Shown: positions 17,361 to 26,816, counted from the first letter of the stretch. The stretch: DNA of 64,000 nt from Streptomyces sp. TRM68367 (GCF_014495685.1 NZ_JACTVI010000010.1:62001-126000), one strand, 5' to 3'. The notes: generated by a model from the sequence alone, not told the origin. Translations and numbers: made by a program.

Positions 17361-17528
17361 CTAGTGCCACGACAGGCAACGTTTGCGCGTCAAGGAGCGG
17401 CGTCCGGTGCGTGCTCTCGGCGTGCCGGCCGGAAGCCCTCGTACTGGACGCACTTGGGCTTTCGGCCGGTGCGGCGAGAGGGCGTGCCGGGCGTCGCGAC
17501 GGGGCGAACGTGCCTGCCGGGCCACTAG
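17361..17528. mobile_element. MITE-like element flanked by CTAG
   Basis: A 168-bp stretch begins CTAGTGCCACGACAGGCA and ends TGCCTGCCGGGCCACTAG, which are imperfect inverted repeats. The homology continues inward for nearly the whole length to a central hairpin (GAAGCCC...GGGCTTTC). CTAG occurs at both ends (17361-17364, 17525-17528) and looks like a target-site duplication of IS5-type transposases. It has no coding capacity. The right CTAG supplies the TAG stop codon of the flavin monooxygenase gene. Similar sequences are, to my memory, repeated in many Streptomyces genomes. Confidence 0.7.
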
Positions 17529-18778
17529 GCCCCCATAACCGACCCCAGATACGCCTCGGTCCTGGAGGGCTCGTAGAAGTACTCCTCAAAATCCGCCGGA
17601 TCATTGAACCCATTGGCGAAACGATCAGCCACCGGCTGAAGCTCTCCCGCCGCCCCCACAAGGTTCAGCACATGCTCCGGCGGCGGAGCCAGCATCGCGT
17701 TGGTCCACTTCGTCACATGCTGCGCGGTCTCCCAGTACCGCTCGAACGTCCCCCGCATCCACTCCTCGTCGAACGGCTTGTCCCCGTGCTCGAGAATCGA
17801 CGCGAGATACGCCGCCGCACACTTCGACGCCGAGTTGGACCCCTGCCCGGTGATCGGGTCGTTGGCCACCACCACGTCGGCGACACCGAGGACCAGACCG
17901 CCGCCCGGCAGCCGCCCGACAGGATTCCGCACGGTCGGGGCGTACCGCCCGGACAGCACACCCCCCGCGTCGGTCAGCTCCGCCTTCGTGGCCCGCGCGT
18001 ACTCCCACGGAGTGAACCGTTCCATGAGTTCCAGGGTCAGGGAGAGGTGCTCCGCCTGGTCCTTCACACCGTTGAAGACATCGAGCGGACCGCCAGGTAT
18101 GCCCTCCCAGAACAGGATGTCGGCCCGCCCGGACGTGGTCAGGCACGGCATCACGAACAGCTCACCGACGCCCGGCACCAGATTGCACCGCACGGCCTCC
18201 ATGTCCGGGTGCTCCGGCCGGGGCCCGAGCCCGTGCACGTACGACACGGCCAGCGCCCGCTGCGGCTCGCTGTACGGCGACCTCGACGCGTCGCGCCCGA
18301 ACATCTGCACCAGCTCGCCCTTGCCGGCCGACACCAGGACGAGGTCGTACGTACGGGAGAAGTAGTCGAGGTCGCCGACCGCCGCACCGTGGATGACCAG
18401 CTGGCCGCCGCGCTGGGCGAAGGTCTCCATCCAGCCGGCCATCTTCACCCGCTGGTCGACCGACTGCGCGTGCCCGTCGAGCGTGCCCACCCAGTCGATC
18501 GCGCGCGCCGCGGGGCCCTCGGCCCAGGAGCCGGGGGCGGCGACCGAGACGCCGAGTCCTTCGATCTTCGGGGCCTGGGACTCCCAGAAGTTCAGCTGGA
18601 GATCGCGCTCGTGCTGGAGGGCGGTGTGGAACATGCACTGCGTCGACATCACCCGGCCGGTACGGATCTCGTCCGCGGTCCGGTTGGACATCAGGGTTAC
18701 CTCGTACCCGTGCGACTGGAGGCCGAGGGCTATCTGGAGGCCGGACTGGCCGGCCCCGACGACGAGTATCTTCCGCAT
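17525..18778 (-). CDS. StyA-type FAD monooxygenase associated with the conservon
   Basis: 417 residues of the styrene/indole monooxygenase (StyA) oxygenase-like family. The N-terminus is an FAD-binding Rossmann motif 'ILVVGAGQSGLQIALGLQ'. Further family features are 'TQCMFHTALQHERDLQLNFWE' and 'ADVVVANDPITGQGSNSASKCAAAYLASIL', the second FAD-binding region. Such enzymes need a reductase partner to supply FADH2; none is adjacent. It lies 43 bp downstream of cvnD on the same strand, in the place where other conservons carry a cytochrome P450, so it is probably the output oxidoreductase of this conservon. The substrate is unknown. Its stop codon is formed by the flanking CTAG of the MITE. Confidence 0.88.
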   Translation of the reverse strand: MRKILVVGAGQSGLQIALGLQSHGYEVTLMSNRTADEIRTGRVMSTQCMFHTALQHERDLQLNFWESQAPKIEGLGVSVAAPGSWAEGPAARAIDWVGTLDGHAQSVDQRVKMAGWMETFAQRGGQLVIHGAAVGDLDYFSRTYDLVLVSAGKGELVQMFGRDASRSPYSEPQRALAVSYVHGLGPRPEHPDMEAVRCNLVPGVGELFVMPCLTTSGRADILFWEGIPGGPLDVFNGVKDQAEHLSLTLELMERFTPWEYARATKAELTDAGGVLSGRYAPTVRNPVGRLPGGGLVLGVADVVVANDPITGQGSNSASKCAAAYLASILEHGDKPFDEEWMRGTFERYWETAQHVTKWTNAMLAPPPEHVLNLVGAAGELQPVADRFANGFNDPADFEEYFYEPSRTEAYLGSVMGA

Positions 18779-18821
18779 ACGGGCTGTCTCCCCTGTTCTG
18801 GTTTTCCGGACTACGGCGTGC

Positions 18822-19472
18822 CTATTCGGGAGTTTCCTCCAGCGCGTGGGCCACGAGGGCCAGGAGGGTTTCGATCACCGAGATCCGGCGCCGCGCGTCC
18901 ATGATCATGACAGGTATGTGTGCGGGAATCGTGAGGGCCTCGCGCACGTCCTCCGGCTCGTACAGCTCGCTGCCGTCGAAGTGGTTGACCCCGACGACGT
19001 ACGGCAGCCCGCAGCTCTCGAAGTAGTCCAGCGCCGGGAAGCAGTCCTTCAGACGGCGCGTGTCCGCCAGGACGACCGCGCCGATCGCGCCGCGCACCAG
19101 GTCGTCCCACATGAACCAGAACCGCTGCTGGCCCGGCGTGCCGAACAGGTACAGCACCAGGTCGTCGTCGAGCGTGATGCGGCCGTAGTCCATGGCCACG
19201 GTGGTGGTGAGCTTGCCGGGCGTGGCGGTGAGGTCGTCGGTGCCCTCGCTCGCCTCGGTCATCAGCGCCTCGGTCTGCAGGGGCGTGATCTCCGAGACGG
19301 CGCCGACCAGCGTGGTCTTGCCCACGCCGAAGCCGCCGGCGACGACGATCTTCGTGGCGATCGGGGCGCGGGTGCGGTCCGTCTGCCACGATTTCAGGTC
19401 CTCGTCGGGCTCGGCGGCAGCGACGAGCGGGGAGACGCCACGACGAGCGGCATCAGAGACGACGGAGTCCAC
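18822..19472 (-). CDS. cvnD: Conservon small GTPase CvnD
   Basis: 216 residues from GTG. The P-loop GTPase has a G1 motif 'GGFGVGKTTLV', a switch region 'ATPGKLTTTVAMDYG', a G3-like 'FGTPGQQRF' (DxxG replaced by GTPG, typical of this family) and a G4-like 'VNHFDG' in place of NKxD. These proteins resemble MglA-type GTPases and are thought to act in a membrane-proximal complex with CvnA-C analogous to G-protein coupling. It overlaps cvnC by 20 bp. Confidence 0.95.
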   Translation of the reverse strand: MDSVVSDAARRGVSPLVAAAEPDEDLKSWQTDRTRAPIATKIVVAGGFGVGKTTLVGAVSEITPLQTEALMTEASEGTDDLTATPGKLTTTVAMDYGRITLDDDLVLYLFGTPGQQRFWFMWDDLVRGAIGAVVLADTRRLKDCFPALDYFESCGLPYVVGVNHFDGSELYEPEDVREALTIPAHIPVMIMDARRRISVIETLLALVAHALEETPE

Positions 19473-19872
19473 TCAGCACCCTTTCCAGCAGAGCGCGGTC
19501 CGGACGGCCGGTGCCGTGACCGGTCCCGGTGCCGTACACACGGATCTTTCCCTGGTCCGCGAGGTCGCTCAGGAGGACGCGGACCACGCCGAGCGGCATG
19601 TTCAGCAGCGCGGCGATCTCAGCCACCGTACGCATGCGGCGGCACAGTTCGACGATGGCCCGCATCTCCGGCATGACCGCCGACTTCAGCGCACCGTTCG
19701 TCAGTTCCCTGCGCTCCTCCGGGGCGTCCAGCGCCGCCACGAAGGTCTCCACGAGGAGGACGTGGCCGAAGCGGGTACGGCCACCGGTGAGCGAGTAGGG
19801 GCGTACGCGGGCGGGCTTGCGGTCGCCGCCGCGGACCGAGAGATGCGTTTTGTTGTTCGGTGCGCTGCTCAT
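19453..19872 (-). CDS. cvnC: Conservon DUF742 protein CvnC
   Basis: 139 residues. The DUF742 signature is present: 'RVRPYSLTGGRTR', then a winged-helix-like 'MRTVAEIAALLNMPLGVVRVLLSDLADQGKIRVY'. The family is an HTH-like adaptor within conservon complexes, binding CvnB/CvnD rather than acting as a proven DNA-binding regulator. It overlaps cvnB by 4 bp and cvnD by 20 bp, so the operon is translationally coupled throughout. Confidence 0.95.
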   Translation of the reverse strand: MSSAPNNKTHLSVRGGDRKPARVRPYSLTGGRTRFGHVLLVETFVAALDAPEERRELTNGALKSAVMPEMRAIVELCRRMRTVAEIAALLNMPLGVVRVLLSDLADQGKIRVYGTGTGHGTGRPDRALLERVLSGLRRL

Positions 19873-20378
19873 CGGACGCTCCCCGTCGACTCGGAATCCT
19901 CCAGGGATTTACGGAGCTCGTTGCGGAGTTCGGGCGTCAGGACGTGGCCGGCGCGGCCCACGAACAGGGCCATGTGGTACGCCACGACGCTCATGTCGCA
20001 GTCCGCGGCGCCGTGCACGCCGAGCAGCGAGCCGTCGCTGATCGACATGATGAACAGGCTGCCCTCGTCCATGGCGACCATGGTGTGTTTGGCCTTGCCG
20101 AACTCCATCAGCTTGGCGGCGCCGACGGTGAGGCTGCCGATGCCGGAGACGATGGTGGCGAGGTCGGCGGAGGAGCCGCGGGGGCCGGTGGGCTTTGCCG
20201 TGCCGGCCGCCTCGCGGGCCTCCGCGTGGCGCGAGGCGTCGGAGGAGAGCAGGAGCAGGCCGTCGGAGGAGACCACCGCGACCGACTGGATGCCCGGCAC
20301 CTCCTCGACGAGGTTGGTCAGCAGCCAGTGCAGGTTGCGGGCTTCACTGCTCAGTCCGAAGGTACTGGGCGCGGTCAA
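19869..20378 (-). CDS. cvnB: Conservon roadblock/LC7 protein CvnB
   Basis: 169 residues. The start is TTG at 20378 with GAGG upstream and a TTGA overlap with the cvnA stop; a rare start codon, but it is the one giving the family N-terminus. The roadblock fold includes 'LLTNLVEEVPGIQSVAVVSSDGLLLLSSDA', 'ATIVSGIGSLTVGAAKLMEFG' and 'MVAMDEGSLFIMSISDGSLLGVHGA'. Roadblock proteins bind and regulate MglA-type GTPases, here CvnD. Confidence 0.94.
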   Translation of the reverse strand: MTAPSTFGLSSEARNLHWLLTNLVEEVPGIQSVAVVSSDGLLLLSSDASRHAEAREAAGTAKPTGPRGSSADLATIVSGIGSLTVGAAKLMEFGKAKHTMVAMDEGSLFIMSISDGSLLGVHGAADCDMSVVAYHMALFVGRAGHVLTPELRNELRKSLEDSESTGSVR

Positions 20379-23122
20379 CTGCTTGCCTCCTCGACTGTGC
20401 CCCCCGTGGCTTCTTCGGATTCAGCGATCTCTGCTTCTGCGTCGCGGTAGCCGGCCTGCGCGCCGCTGCGGAAGCCGCCGAGGCGCTTGCGCAGGGCTTC
20501 GGCGTCGACGGAGGTCCGCTGGCGCGGGGCCGTCTGGGTGGGTTCAGTGATTTTCGGCGTGCGCTTGGGGAGGCCCTTGGCTGTGAGCTGCTCCTCGTCC
20601 GGGGTGCGCTGGTGTTCCGCCTCGGCTTCGCCTTCGGCGGGATTCTCGTTCCCACTCGCACCACCCGTGCGGGCATCGTCGGCGGGTGCGGGTGGCCCCT
20701 GTGGGGCAAAAGCAGCATCGGCGGGTGCGGGTGGTGGTCCCTGCGGTGCGAAAGCGCCGTCGGCGGGTGCGGGGGCCTTCTCCCGCTCCGGGGAGTCGTC
20801 CCTCTGGGACGGGAGCAGGAGTGCCATCGTGGTTTCGGGGTCGTCCTCGGGTGTTGCCGGCTCCGCCGCGCGGCGCACCGCCTTCTCCGCCAGGGTGACC
20901 AGGGGGTCGGCCGACTCCGAGCGGCCGTGGAGGACGTTGGAGTTGGCCTCGGCGTCGGCGCCGGGGAGGGTCATCGTGTCGGTGTGGGAGACGCGGGTCG
21001 TCGAGGTGGGGATCGCGGAGGGTGGGGCGGGGACCAGCAAGGTGGTGGGGAGGACCACCACCGCCGCTACGCCGCCCTGCTTCTGCTGGCGCAGCCGGAC
21101 GCGGGCGCCGTGGCGGTGGGCGAGGCGGGCCACGACGTACAGGCCGAGGCCCAGGCCGTCCTCGCCCTCCTGCTCGAAGGGGGTCTCCGGGTCGAACTCG
21201 GCGAGGCGGGTGTTGAGCCGGCTCATGCGGTCGGCGGCCATGCCGATGCCCTCGTCGTGGACGGAGAGCATGACCTCGCCGTTCTCCAGCAGCCAGCCGG
21301 AGACCTCGACGGGCAGGTCGGGCGGGGAGAACGAGGTGGCGTTCTCCATGAGTTCGGCCAGGAGGTGGGAGAGGTCGTCCGCAGCGAAGCCCGCCACGTG
21401 CGCGTGCGGGGGCAGGGCGGCGATGCGGACGCGCTCGTACCGCTCGATCTCGCTGACCGCGGCGCGCACGACGTCGACGAGCGGGACCGGTCCCGCGTGG
21501 TGCTGGACTTGCTCGGTGCCGGCGAGGACGAGGAGGTTCTCGCTGTGCCGGCGCATGACCGTGGCGAAGTGGTCGAGTTTGAAGAGAGTCGAGAGGCGCT
21601 CGGGGTCCTGTTCGCGCGCCTCCAGGCCCTCGATGACGGTGAGCTGACGCTCCACCAGGCCGAGGGTGCGCAGCGACAGGTTCACGAAGGTGTGGCCGAT
21701 GGTGGTGCGCAGCCGCTCCATCTGTGTCAGGGACTCGGCGAGTTCGGCGCGCAGCTGCTCGCGTGCGTCGGCCATCTTCTGCCGCTGCCCGACGAGGTGC
21801 TTGCGGTCGTCCTCCAGGGTGGTGACCCGCTCGGCGAGGGCGACGGCGTGCGTGTGCAGGGCGTTGACGGAGCGCACGACCTGGGCGAACTCGTCGTTGC
21901 GGCCGGTGAAGGTGACCGGCGCCTCGGCGACCGGGTCCGCGGCGTCGGCCAGCCGGGCCGTGCCCCGGCGCAGCACGGACAGCGGGCGGGTGAGCGTGCG
22001 GGCCAGGGCCGTGGCGATGCCGACGGCGAGCAGCACGAGGGCGCCGAGCAGGGCGATACGGATCTCCAGCGCGGTGACGTCGTCGTCGCGCAGGGACTCC
22101 AGGGACTTGGTGCGGCGGTCGTACAGCGCGGACTCGGCGCCGCGCATCCGGTCGACGCGGGCGGAGAGCGCGTTCGCCAGCTTGCCGGTGCTGGTGGCGA
22201 GGTCGCGGTCGGAGAGCGTCGGCTCGTCGGTGAGGGTGGCGAGGTACTGGTCGGCGGAGTTGACCTCGGGGCCGGTGACCGTGGAGTCGTAGCTCGTGCG
22301 GGCCGTCTTGGACGCGGTGTCGCGGAAGTCGGCGAGCGCGGCGTCGGAGCGCAGCCGGGCCTGCTGGGCGGCGGCGCTCAGGGCGTCGCGCTGCTTGGTG
22401 TCGGCCGAGGAGGAGGTGACGGTCTCGGTCGCCAGGCCGGTGACGGGGTCGATGACCGTCTCGGTGCGGGACGGCACGTTGAGCGCGGCGAGCAGCAGGC
22501 CGCGGGCGGCGGCCGCCTGCTGCACGGCGGAGTCCAGCTCGGCCAGGGCGTACGCGCCGGAGCCCGCGCGGGGCGGCGACTGCTGGGCCAGCTGCTCGGC
22601 GAGCCGGTGCAGTTCCGTGATCGCGGTGGAGTAGGCCTGGTGCGCTTCGAGAGCACTGCTCCGGCCGGTGAGCGCCGCCCGCCGGATGGCTGCGATGTCA
22701 TCGAGGTCGCCGCGCAGGGCGGGGGGCGTGTCCGAGTCGGCGCGCAGCTCCCGGACCTGCCGGTCGACGCGGGCGCTGTGCTGTTCGGAGGGCGCCTTGG
22801 ACTTGGGACGGCCGGCCGCGATGTACGACGTCACCTCGTCGCGCTCGTCGGCGAGCGCGTGGGACAGGGTGAGCGCTTCCTCGGTCTGCTGGGCGAGCGT
22901 CACCAGGTCCTGGGAGTCGCTGAGTTGGCCGGAGGCTGCGACGACGGAGGGAGTACCGGCCGCGGCGACGGCGGCGGCCACCACGGCGACAGCGATGATC
23001 AGCCGATTGCGTACGTGGGTCGGGCGGCCCTTGCCGGTGAGGGGCGTGTGCTCCGCGCCCCCCGTGGGGGGCGTCTGCTTGCCTGAGCGACGAGGCCGCA
23101 TCTTCTGCACCGGTGCTCGCAT
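20375..23122 (-). CDS. cvnA: Conservon sensor kinase-like protein CvnA
   Basis: About 915 residues from the ATG at 23122; ATG 23101 and TTG 23164 are alternatives and none has a strong ribosome site. TM1 (about residues 37-57, 'RLIIAVAVVAAAVAAAG') starts a nitrate/sulfonate-sensing type extracytoplasmic helical domain. TM2 lies near residue 350 ('LLGALVLLAVGIATALA'), then HAMP, a long coiled coil, and an HATPase_c domain with N-box 'HLLAELMENATSFSPP' and G-boxes 'HDEGIGMAADRM', 'DGLGLGLYVVARLA'. A canonical H-box HELR motif is absent, as usual for CvnA. The last about 230 residues are a disordered Pro/Ala/Glu tail, perhaps the docking region for CvnB-D. Confidence 0.92.
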   Translation of the reverse strand: MRAPVQKMRPRRSGKQTPPTGGAEHTPLTGKGRPTHVRNRLIIAVAVVAAAVAAAGTPSVVAASGQLSDSQDLVTLAQQTEEALTLSHALADERDEVTSYIAAGRPKSKAPSEQHSARVDRQVRELRADSDTPPALRGDLDDIAAIRRAALTGRSSALEAHQAYSTAITELHRLAEQLAQQSPPRAGSGAYALAELDSAVQQAAAARGLLLAALNVPSRTETVIDPVTGLATETVTSSSADTKQRDALSAAAQQARLRSDAALADFRDTASKTARTSYDSTVTGPEVNSADQYLATLTDEPTLSDRDLATSTGKLANALSARVDRMRGAESALYDRRTKSLESLRDDDVTALEIRIALLGALVLLAVGIATALARTLTRPLSVLRRGTARLADAADPVAEAPVTFTGRNDEFAQVVRSVNALHTHAVALAERVTTLEDDRKHLVGQRQKMADAREQLRAELAESLTQMERLRTTIGHTFVNLSLRTLGLVERQLTVIEGLEAREQDPERLSTLFKLDHFATVMRRHSENLLVLAGTEQVQHHAGPVPLVDVVRAAVSEIERYERVRIAALPPHAHVAGFAADDLSHLLAELMENATSFSPPDLPVEVSGWLLENGEVMLSVHDEGIGMAADRMSRLNTRLAEFDPETPFEQEGEDGLGLGLYVVARLAHRHGARVRLRQQKQGGVAAVVVLPTTLLVPAPPSAIPTSTTRVSHTDTMTLPGADAEANSNVLHGRSESADPLVTLAEKAVRRAAEPATPEDDPETTMALLLPSQRDDSPEREKAPAPADGAFAPQGPPPAPADAAFAPQGPPAPADDARTGGASGNENPAEGEAEAEHQRTPDEEQLTAKGLPKRTPKITEPTQTAPRQRTSVDAEALRKRLGGFRSGAQAGYRDAEAEIAESEEATGGTVEEASS

Positions 23123-23486
23123 TCCTGACTCGTGTACCCATGGGCCCGGGTGGCGCTCCGTCAACGGGGGCCGACAGACGCACGCTCCGTACAGCTCCCG
23201 ACCCTCCCAGTGCCGGTGGGCAGGGGGCGCGCATCATCCGACCCGCCACCCGAAGGAGTGAACATCGGACAGGAGTTGGGGGGCAAGTTCCCCTGGCGTG
23301 TGCATCCGCCTTGCCCGGCGCGCGGGTTGGACGTCCGCGGCGGGTGGTGACAGTATTCGCCACCACGTATGCCCGGAACGGATCATTCCACCGCAAACCT
23401 GGCTCCTGACCTGCGGGGCGGCGCCGAACCGGCAACGGATGCCAGCCTCTCGCGAACCTTGTGATGGGCTCGTGCAGACTGGCTGG
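23123..23486. other. Divergent upstream region of the conservon and PP2C genes
   Basis: About 360 bp without a convincing gene. It must hold the conservon promoter (leftward) and that of the PP2C-like gene (rightward). I see no strong repeat or hairpin. The frames open here are low-complexity and read through into neighbouring genes. Confidence 0.5.
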
Positions 23487-24275
23487 ATGCGCACGGAACT
23501 CGTCTCGGAACCCGGCGATCCGGGCCGCCCCAACGAGGACTTCGCGAGCGTCGGAGTTCCGGCCTGCGGACAGGGCGGTGCGCTCGTCGTGCTGGACGGG
23601 GTGACGCCGCCGGCGAGCGGAGCGGGCTGCCTGCATTCCGTCCCCTGGTTCACCGCACGGCTCGGCGGAGCCCTGACCGAACTGACCGTTTCACTCCCCG
23701 ATGTCCCCCTCGCCGAAGCCCTGTCCCGCGCCATCGCGCGTACCGCCGAAGCTCATCGCGCAACCTGTGACCTTTCTCACCCTCGCACCCCACAGGCAAC
23801 TGTGGTCCTGGCCCGCTGGTCCGCCGACACGGTCGAGTACCTGGTCCTGTCCGACTCGGCCCTGCTGGTTCAGGCCACGGACGGATCGGTCACGGCGCTC
23901 CTCGACGACCGCCTGTCCCGCGTCCCCCGCTCCGCCCTGGCCACGCACACCCTGGTCGACGCCACGGTCCGCAACAAGGAGGGCGGCTTCTTCACGGCCG
24001 CCGCGGACCCGTCGGCGGCGGCACGCGCGGTGACCGGCGCCCTGCCGCGCCGCGAGGTGCGCGCTCTGGCCGCCCTGACCGACGGGGCGACCCGGTGGGT
24101 GGAGACGTTCCGGGAGGGCGACTGGAGCGACTGCTTCCGGCTCGTGGGGAAGGGGGGCGCGCGGGCACTGGTGGACCGCGTACGGGACCTGGAGCGGGCC
24201 GACCGGGAGGAACGGGCGCACCTGGGGCGGGGCAAGACGCACGACGACGCGACGGTGGTGCACGTCGAGCTGTGA
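23487..24275 (+). CDS. PP2C-family-like protein phosphatase
   Basis: 262 residues from the ATG at 23487. The order of metal-binding acidic motifs fits PPM/PP2C: 'GRPNEDFASVG' near the N-terminus (Asp/Glu pair), 'GGALVVLDGVTPP' (DG motif), 'EYLVLSDSALLV', 'ALTDGATRWVE' and a final 'GKTHDDATVVHVEL' (DD motif). It should dephosphorylate Ser/Thr-phosphoproteins using Mn/Mg. It stands alone next to the conservon; a functional tie to the PknG-like kinase 10 kb upstream is possible but speculative. Confidence 0.8.
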   Translation: MRTELVSEPGDPGRPNEDFASVGVPACGQGGALVVLDGVTPPASGAGCLHSVPWFTARLGGALTELTVSLPDVPLAEALSRAIARTAEAHRATCDLSHPRTPQATVVLARWSADTVEYLVLSDSALLVQATDGSVTALLDDRLSRVPRSALATHTLVDATVRNKEGGFFTAAADPSAAARAVTGALPRREVRALAALTDGATRWVETFREGDWSDCFRLVGKGGARALVDRVRDLERADREERAHLGRGKTHDDATVVHVEL

Positions 24276-24406
24276 ACGGCGGGGCCCTCCGACTTCGCAA
24301 GCCGTTCCCGCTCCGTAAGGCCCACGATGACAATCCGGGCGTAACGTGACGAATACGCGCCAATGCCGATCGGTATGCCACGGCCGCCGCGCCGGAAGGA
24401 GTGATC

Positions 24407-25498
24407 ATGTCGAGTCCCGGAACACAGCAGACACCGCTGGATCCCGCACGGCAGGAGGCGTTCGCGGGCGAAGTGACGGACGTGCTCAACAAGGCCGCGC
24501 TCGCCCTGCTCACCAGCGTCGGCCACCAGTGCGGGCTGTTCGACACCCTGGCCGCCCTTCCGCCGTCGACCAGCGCCGGCCTCGCCAAGGCGGCGGACCT
24601 CGACGAACGCTACGTACGCGAGTGGCTGGGCGGCATGGTGGTCGGCGGGTTCGTGGTGTACGACCCGGACGAGCGGACCTACCGGCTGCCGCCCGAGCAC
24701 GCCGCCTCGCTGACCAGCGCGGCCGGACCGGACAACCTCGCCGGGATGATGCAGTACATCGCGCTGATGGGTGAGGTCGAGCAGCAGATCGTGCGCTGCT
24801 TCCACGAGGGCGGAGGCGTGCCGTACTCGGCCTATCCGCGCTTCCAGGCGCTCCAGGCCCAGGAGACCGCGCGGGTCTACGACCGGGTGCTGGTGAGCAC
24901 GATCGTGCCGCTCGTACCAGGCCTTGCCGAGCGGCTGCGGGACGGCATCGACGCCCTCGACGTGGGGACGGGGCAGGGGCACGCCCCGCTCGTGCTGGCG
25001 CGGGCCTTCCCGGCGAGCCGGTTCCACGGCCTGGACCAGTCGGAGGACGGCATCACGGCCGCGCGCGCCGAGGCGGACCGCGCCGGGCTCGGCAACGTGC
25101 GCTACACCGCGGCGGACTCGACCGCGATCACCGGCACGTACGACCTGATCACCGCCTTCGACGTGATCCACGACCTGGCACGGCCGGCCGAGACGCTGTC
25201 GGCGATCGCCGGGGCGCTGCGCGACGGCGGCACGTTCCTCATGGGCGACATCGCCGCCTCCAGCAGGCTGGAGCAGAACATCGGGCATCCCTTCGGGCCC
25301 GCGCTCTACGGCTTCTCCGTGTTCTACTGCATGACGACCTCGCTGAGCACCGGCGGAGCCGGCCTCGGCACCGCGTGGGGCCGGGAGACCGCCCTGCGGA
25401 TGCTCACCGAGGCGGGTTTCGGCCAGGTCGAGGTCAAGTCGGTGGAGGGCGACCCGATCAACGCCTACTACATCGCCACCAAGGGCGGCTCGTCGTGA
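24407..25498 (+). CDS. Class I SAM-dependent methyltransferase with N-terminal winged helix
   Basis: 363 residues from the ATG at 24407, placed 5 bp after GGAAGGAG; a GTG at 24401 is too close to that site. The N-terminal helical/winged domain (20-110) contains 'LDERYVREWLGGMVVGGFVVYD', as in the family typified by plant-like O-methyltransferases and mycobacterial Rv-type regulators. The Rossmann domain has motif I 'ALDVGTGQGHAPLVLARAFP', 'FHGLDQSEDGI', 'YDLITAFDVIHDLARP' and 'GGTFLMGDI'. The substrate is unknown. The gene is followed by a convergent aminotransferase-like gene with a 24-bp gap. Confidence 0.88.
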   Translation: MSSPGTQQTPLDPARQEAFAGEVTDVLNKAALALLTSVGHQCGLFDTLAALPPSTSAGLAKAADLDERYVREWLGGMVVGGFVVYDPDERTYRLPPEHAASLTSAAGPDNLAGMMQYIALMGEVEQQIVRCFHEGGGVPYSAYPRFQALQAQETARVYDRVLVSTIVPLVPGLAERLRDGIDALDVGTGQGHAPLVLARAFPASRFHGLDQSEDGITAARAEADRAGLGNVRYTAADSTAITGTYDLITAFDVIHDLARPAETLSAIAGALRDGGTFLMGDIAASSRLEQNIGHPFGPALYGFSVFYCMTTSLSTGGAGLGTAWGRETALRMLTEAGFGQVEVKSVEGDPINAYYIATKGGSS

Positions 25499-25522
25499 CC
25501 GGAGCCGTGCGGAACCACACGC

Positions 25523-26707
25523 TCAGTCCAGCGCCGCGGCCATCCGGCGGACCGCCTCGGTGATCAGCTCCGGCGAGGTGGCCAGGTTCATCCGGACGAA
25601 GCCCGCCCCGCCGGTGCCGAAGTGCGTCCCGCAGTTCAGGGCGACCCGGCCGCGCTCGAGGAACACGTCGGCCGGTGCGTCGCCGAGGCCCAGGTCCCGG
25701 CAGTCCACCCAGGCCAGGTAGGTGCCCTGGGCGGGCGTGTGCCGGACGGCGGGCAGGTGCTCGGCCAGCAGACCGGTCAGCAGCCGCCGGTTGGCGTCGA
25801 GGCCGGACAGCAGGGCGTCGAGCCAGTCGCCGCCGTCCCGCAGGGCCGCGGTGTGGGCGAGGATGCCGACGTGGCTGGGGCCGTGGCTGACCTCCTCGGG
25901 AAGGCGGGCCAGGTCCTCGGCCGCGTCGGGCCCGGCGATGGCGAGGGCGGCCTTGAGCCCGGCCAGGTTCCACGCCTTGGAAGCCGACATCAGGGACAGC
26001 CCGTTCTCCCCGCCGGGCACGCTCAGGTACGGCACGAAGGAGACGCCCGCGGCGACGAGCGGGGCGTGGATCTCGTCGGCCACGACGCGTACGCCGTACG
26101 TCCGGGCCAGCCGCGCGATGTCCGTCAGCTCGGCGGCGGTGTGCACGGTTCCGGTCGGGTTGTGCGGGCTGCACAGCAGGTACACCGGCCGCCCGGCACG
26201 CCGGGTGACCTGCCGGAACGCATCCTCCAGCACGGCGAGGTCGATCCGCCCGTCGGCGCCCAGCGGCGCCTCGGCTATGGGGCGGCCCAGGTTCCCGACG
26301 AACTGGTAGAAGGGCGGGTACACCGGGCAGTTCATGACGACGGGGTCGCCGGCCCCGGAGACCAGCTTCAGCATCTCGACGACGCCCAGCATCACGTCGG
26401 GCACGATCGCCGTGCGCTCCACGGCGAGCCCGTCCCAGCCCCACCGCGCGCGGGTGAACCCGGCCAGCGCCTCGGCGTACGCCGTCCCGGCCGGGTAGCC
26501 GGTGTCGCCGAGCGCCACCGCGTCGGTGACCGCCCGCGCCACGGGCTCGGCCAGCGGGACGTCCATCTCGGCCACCCACAGCGGCAGCACATCCTCGGGG
26601 TAGGTCCGCCACTTCATGCTCGTACGGCGCCGGAGCTGCTCCAGGGACAGCTGGGACAGGGGGTTGGCGCCGGGGGATGCGGAGGTGTCGCGCGGCATGG
26701 TGTCCAT
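25523..26707 (-). CDS. MalY/PatB-type PLP-dependent aminotransferase / cystathionine beta-lyase
   Basis: 394 residues from ATG 26707 (ATG 26698 is possible; neither has a clear ribosome site, so it may be leaderless). Fold-type I signatures are '[30 protein letters not shown]' at the N-terminus, '[18 protein letters not shown]', '[13 protein letters not shown]' (Asp that pairs with the PLP nitrogen) and the Schiff-base lysine in '[14 protein letters not shown]'. The C-terminus has '[14 protein letters not shown]' with the carboxylate-binding Arg. MalY/PatB enzymes cleave C-S bonds of cystathionine or cysteine. It faces lon divergently across a 148-bp region. Confidence 0.9.
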   Translation of the reverse strand: MDTMPRDTSASPGANPLSQLSLEQLRRRTSMKWRTYPEDVLPLWVAEMDVPLAEPVARAVTDAVALGDTGYPAGTAYAEALAGFTRARWGWDGLAVERTAIVPDVMLGVVEMLKLVSGAGDPVVMNCPVYPPFYQFVGNLGRPIAEAPLGADGRIDLAVLEDAFRQVTRRAGRPVYLLCSPHNPTGTVHTAAELTDIARLARTYGVRVVADEIHAPLVAAGVSFVPYLSVPGGENGLSLMSASKAWNLAGLKAALAIAGPDAAEDLARLPEEVSHGPSHVGILAHTAALRDGGDWLDALLSGLDANRRLLTGLLAEHLPAVRHTPAQGTYLAWVDCRDLGLGDAPADVFLERGRVALNCGTHFGTGGAGFVRMNLATSPELITEAVRRMAAALD

Positions 26708-26789
26708 CGGCACAAGGTAAACGGCCCCGGCTGCAGCCCGTTGGTCCCTTCGGCCCACCGCCTGGATCGCTCAGAGCGAACATCCCCTG

Positions 26790-26816
26790 GGGAACATTCG
26801 ACCGCCGTCGTGCATT
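26790..26816 (+). promoter_or_regulatory. SigR-type promoter of lon
   Basis: GGGAAC at 26790-26795, 17 bp, then CATT at 26813-26816. This closely fits the SigR consensus (GGGAAT, 16-17 bp, cGTT) used in the Streptomyces thiol-oxidative stress response. I recall that S. coelicolor lon belongs to the SigR regulon. The -10 element runs into the HAIR site, so HspR binding would block it. Confidence 0.65.
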
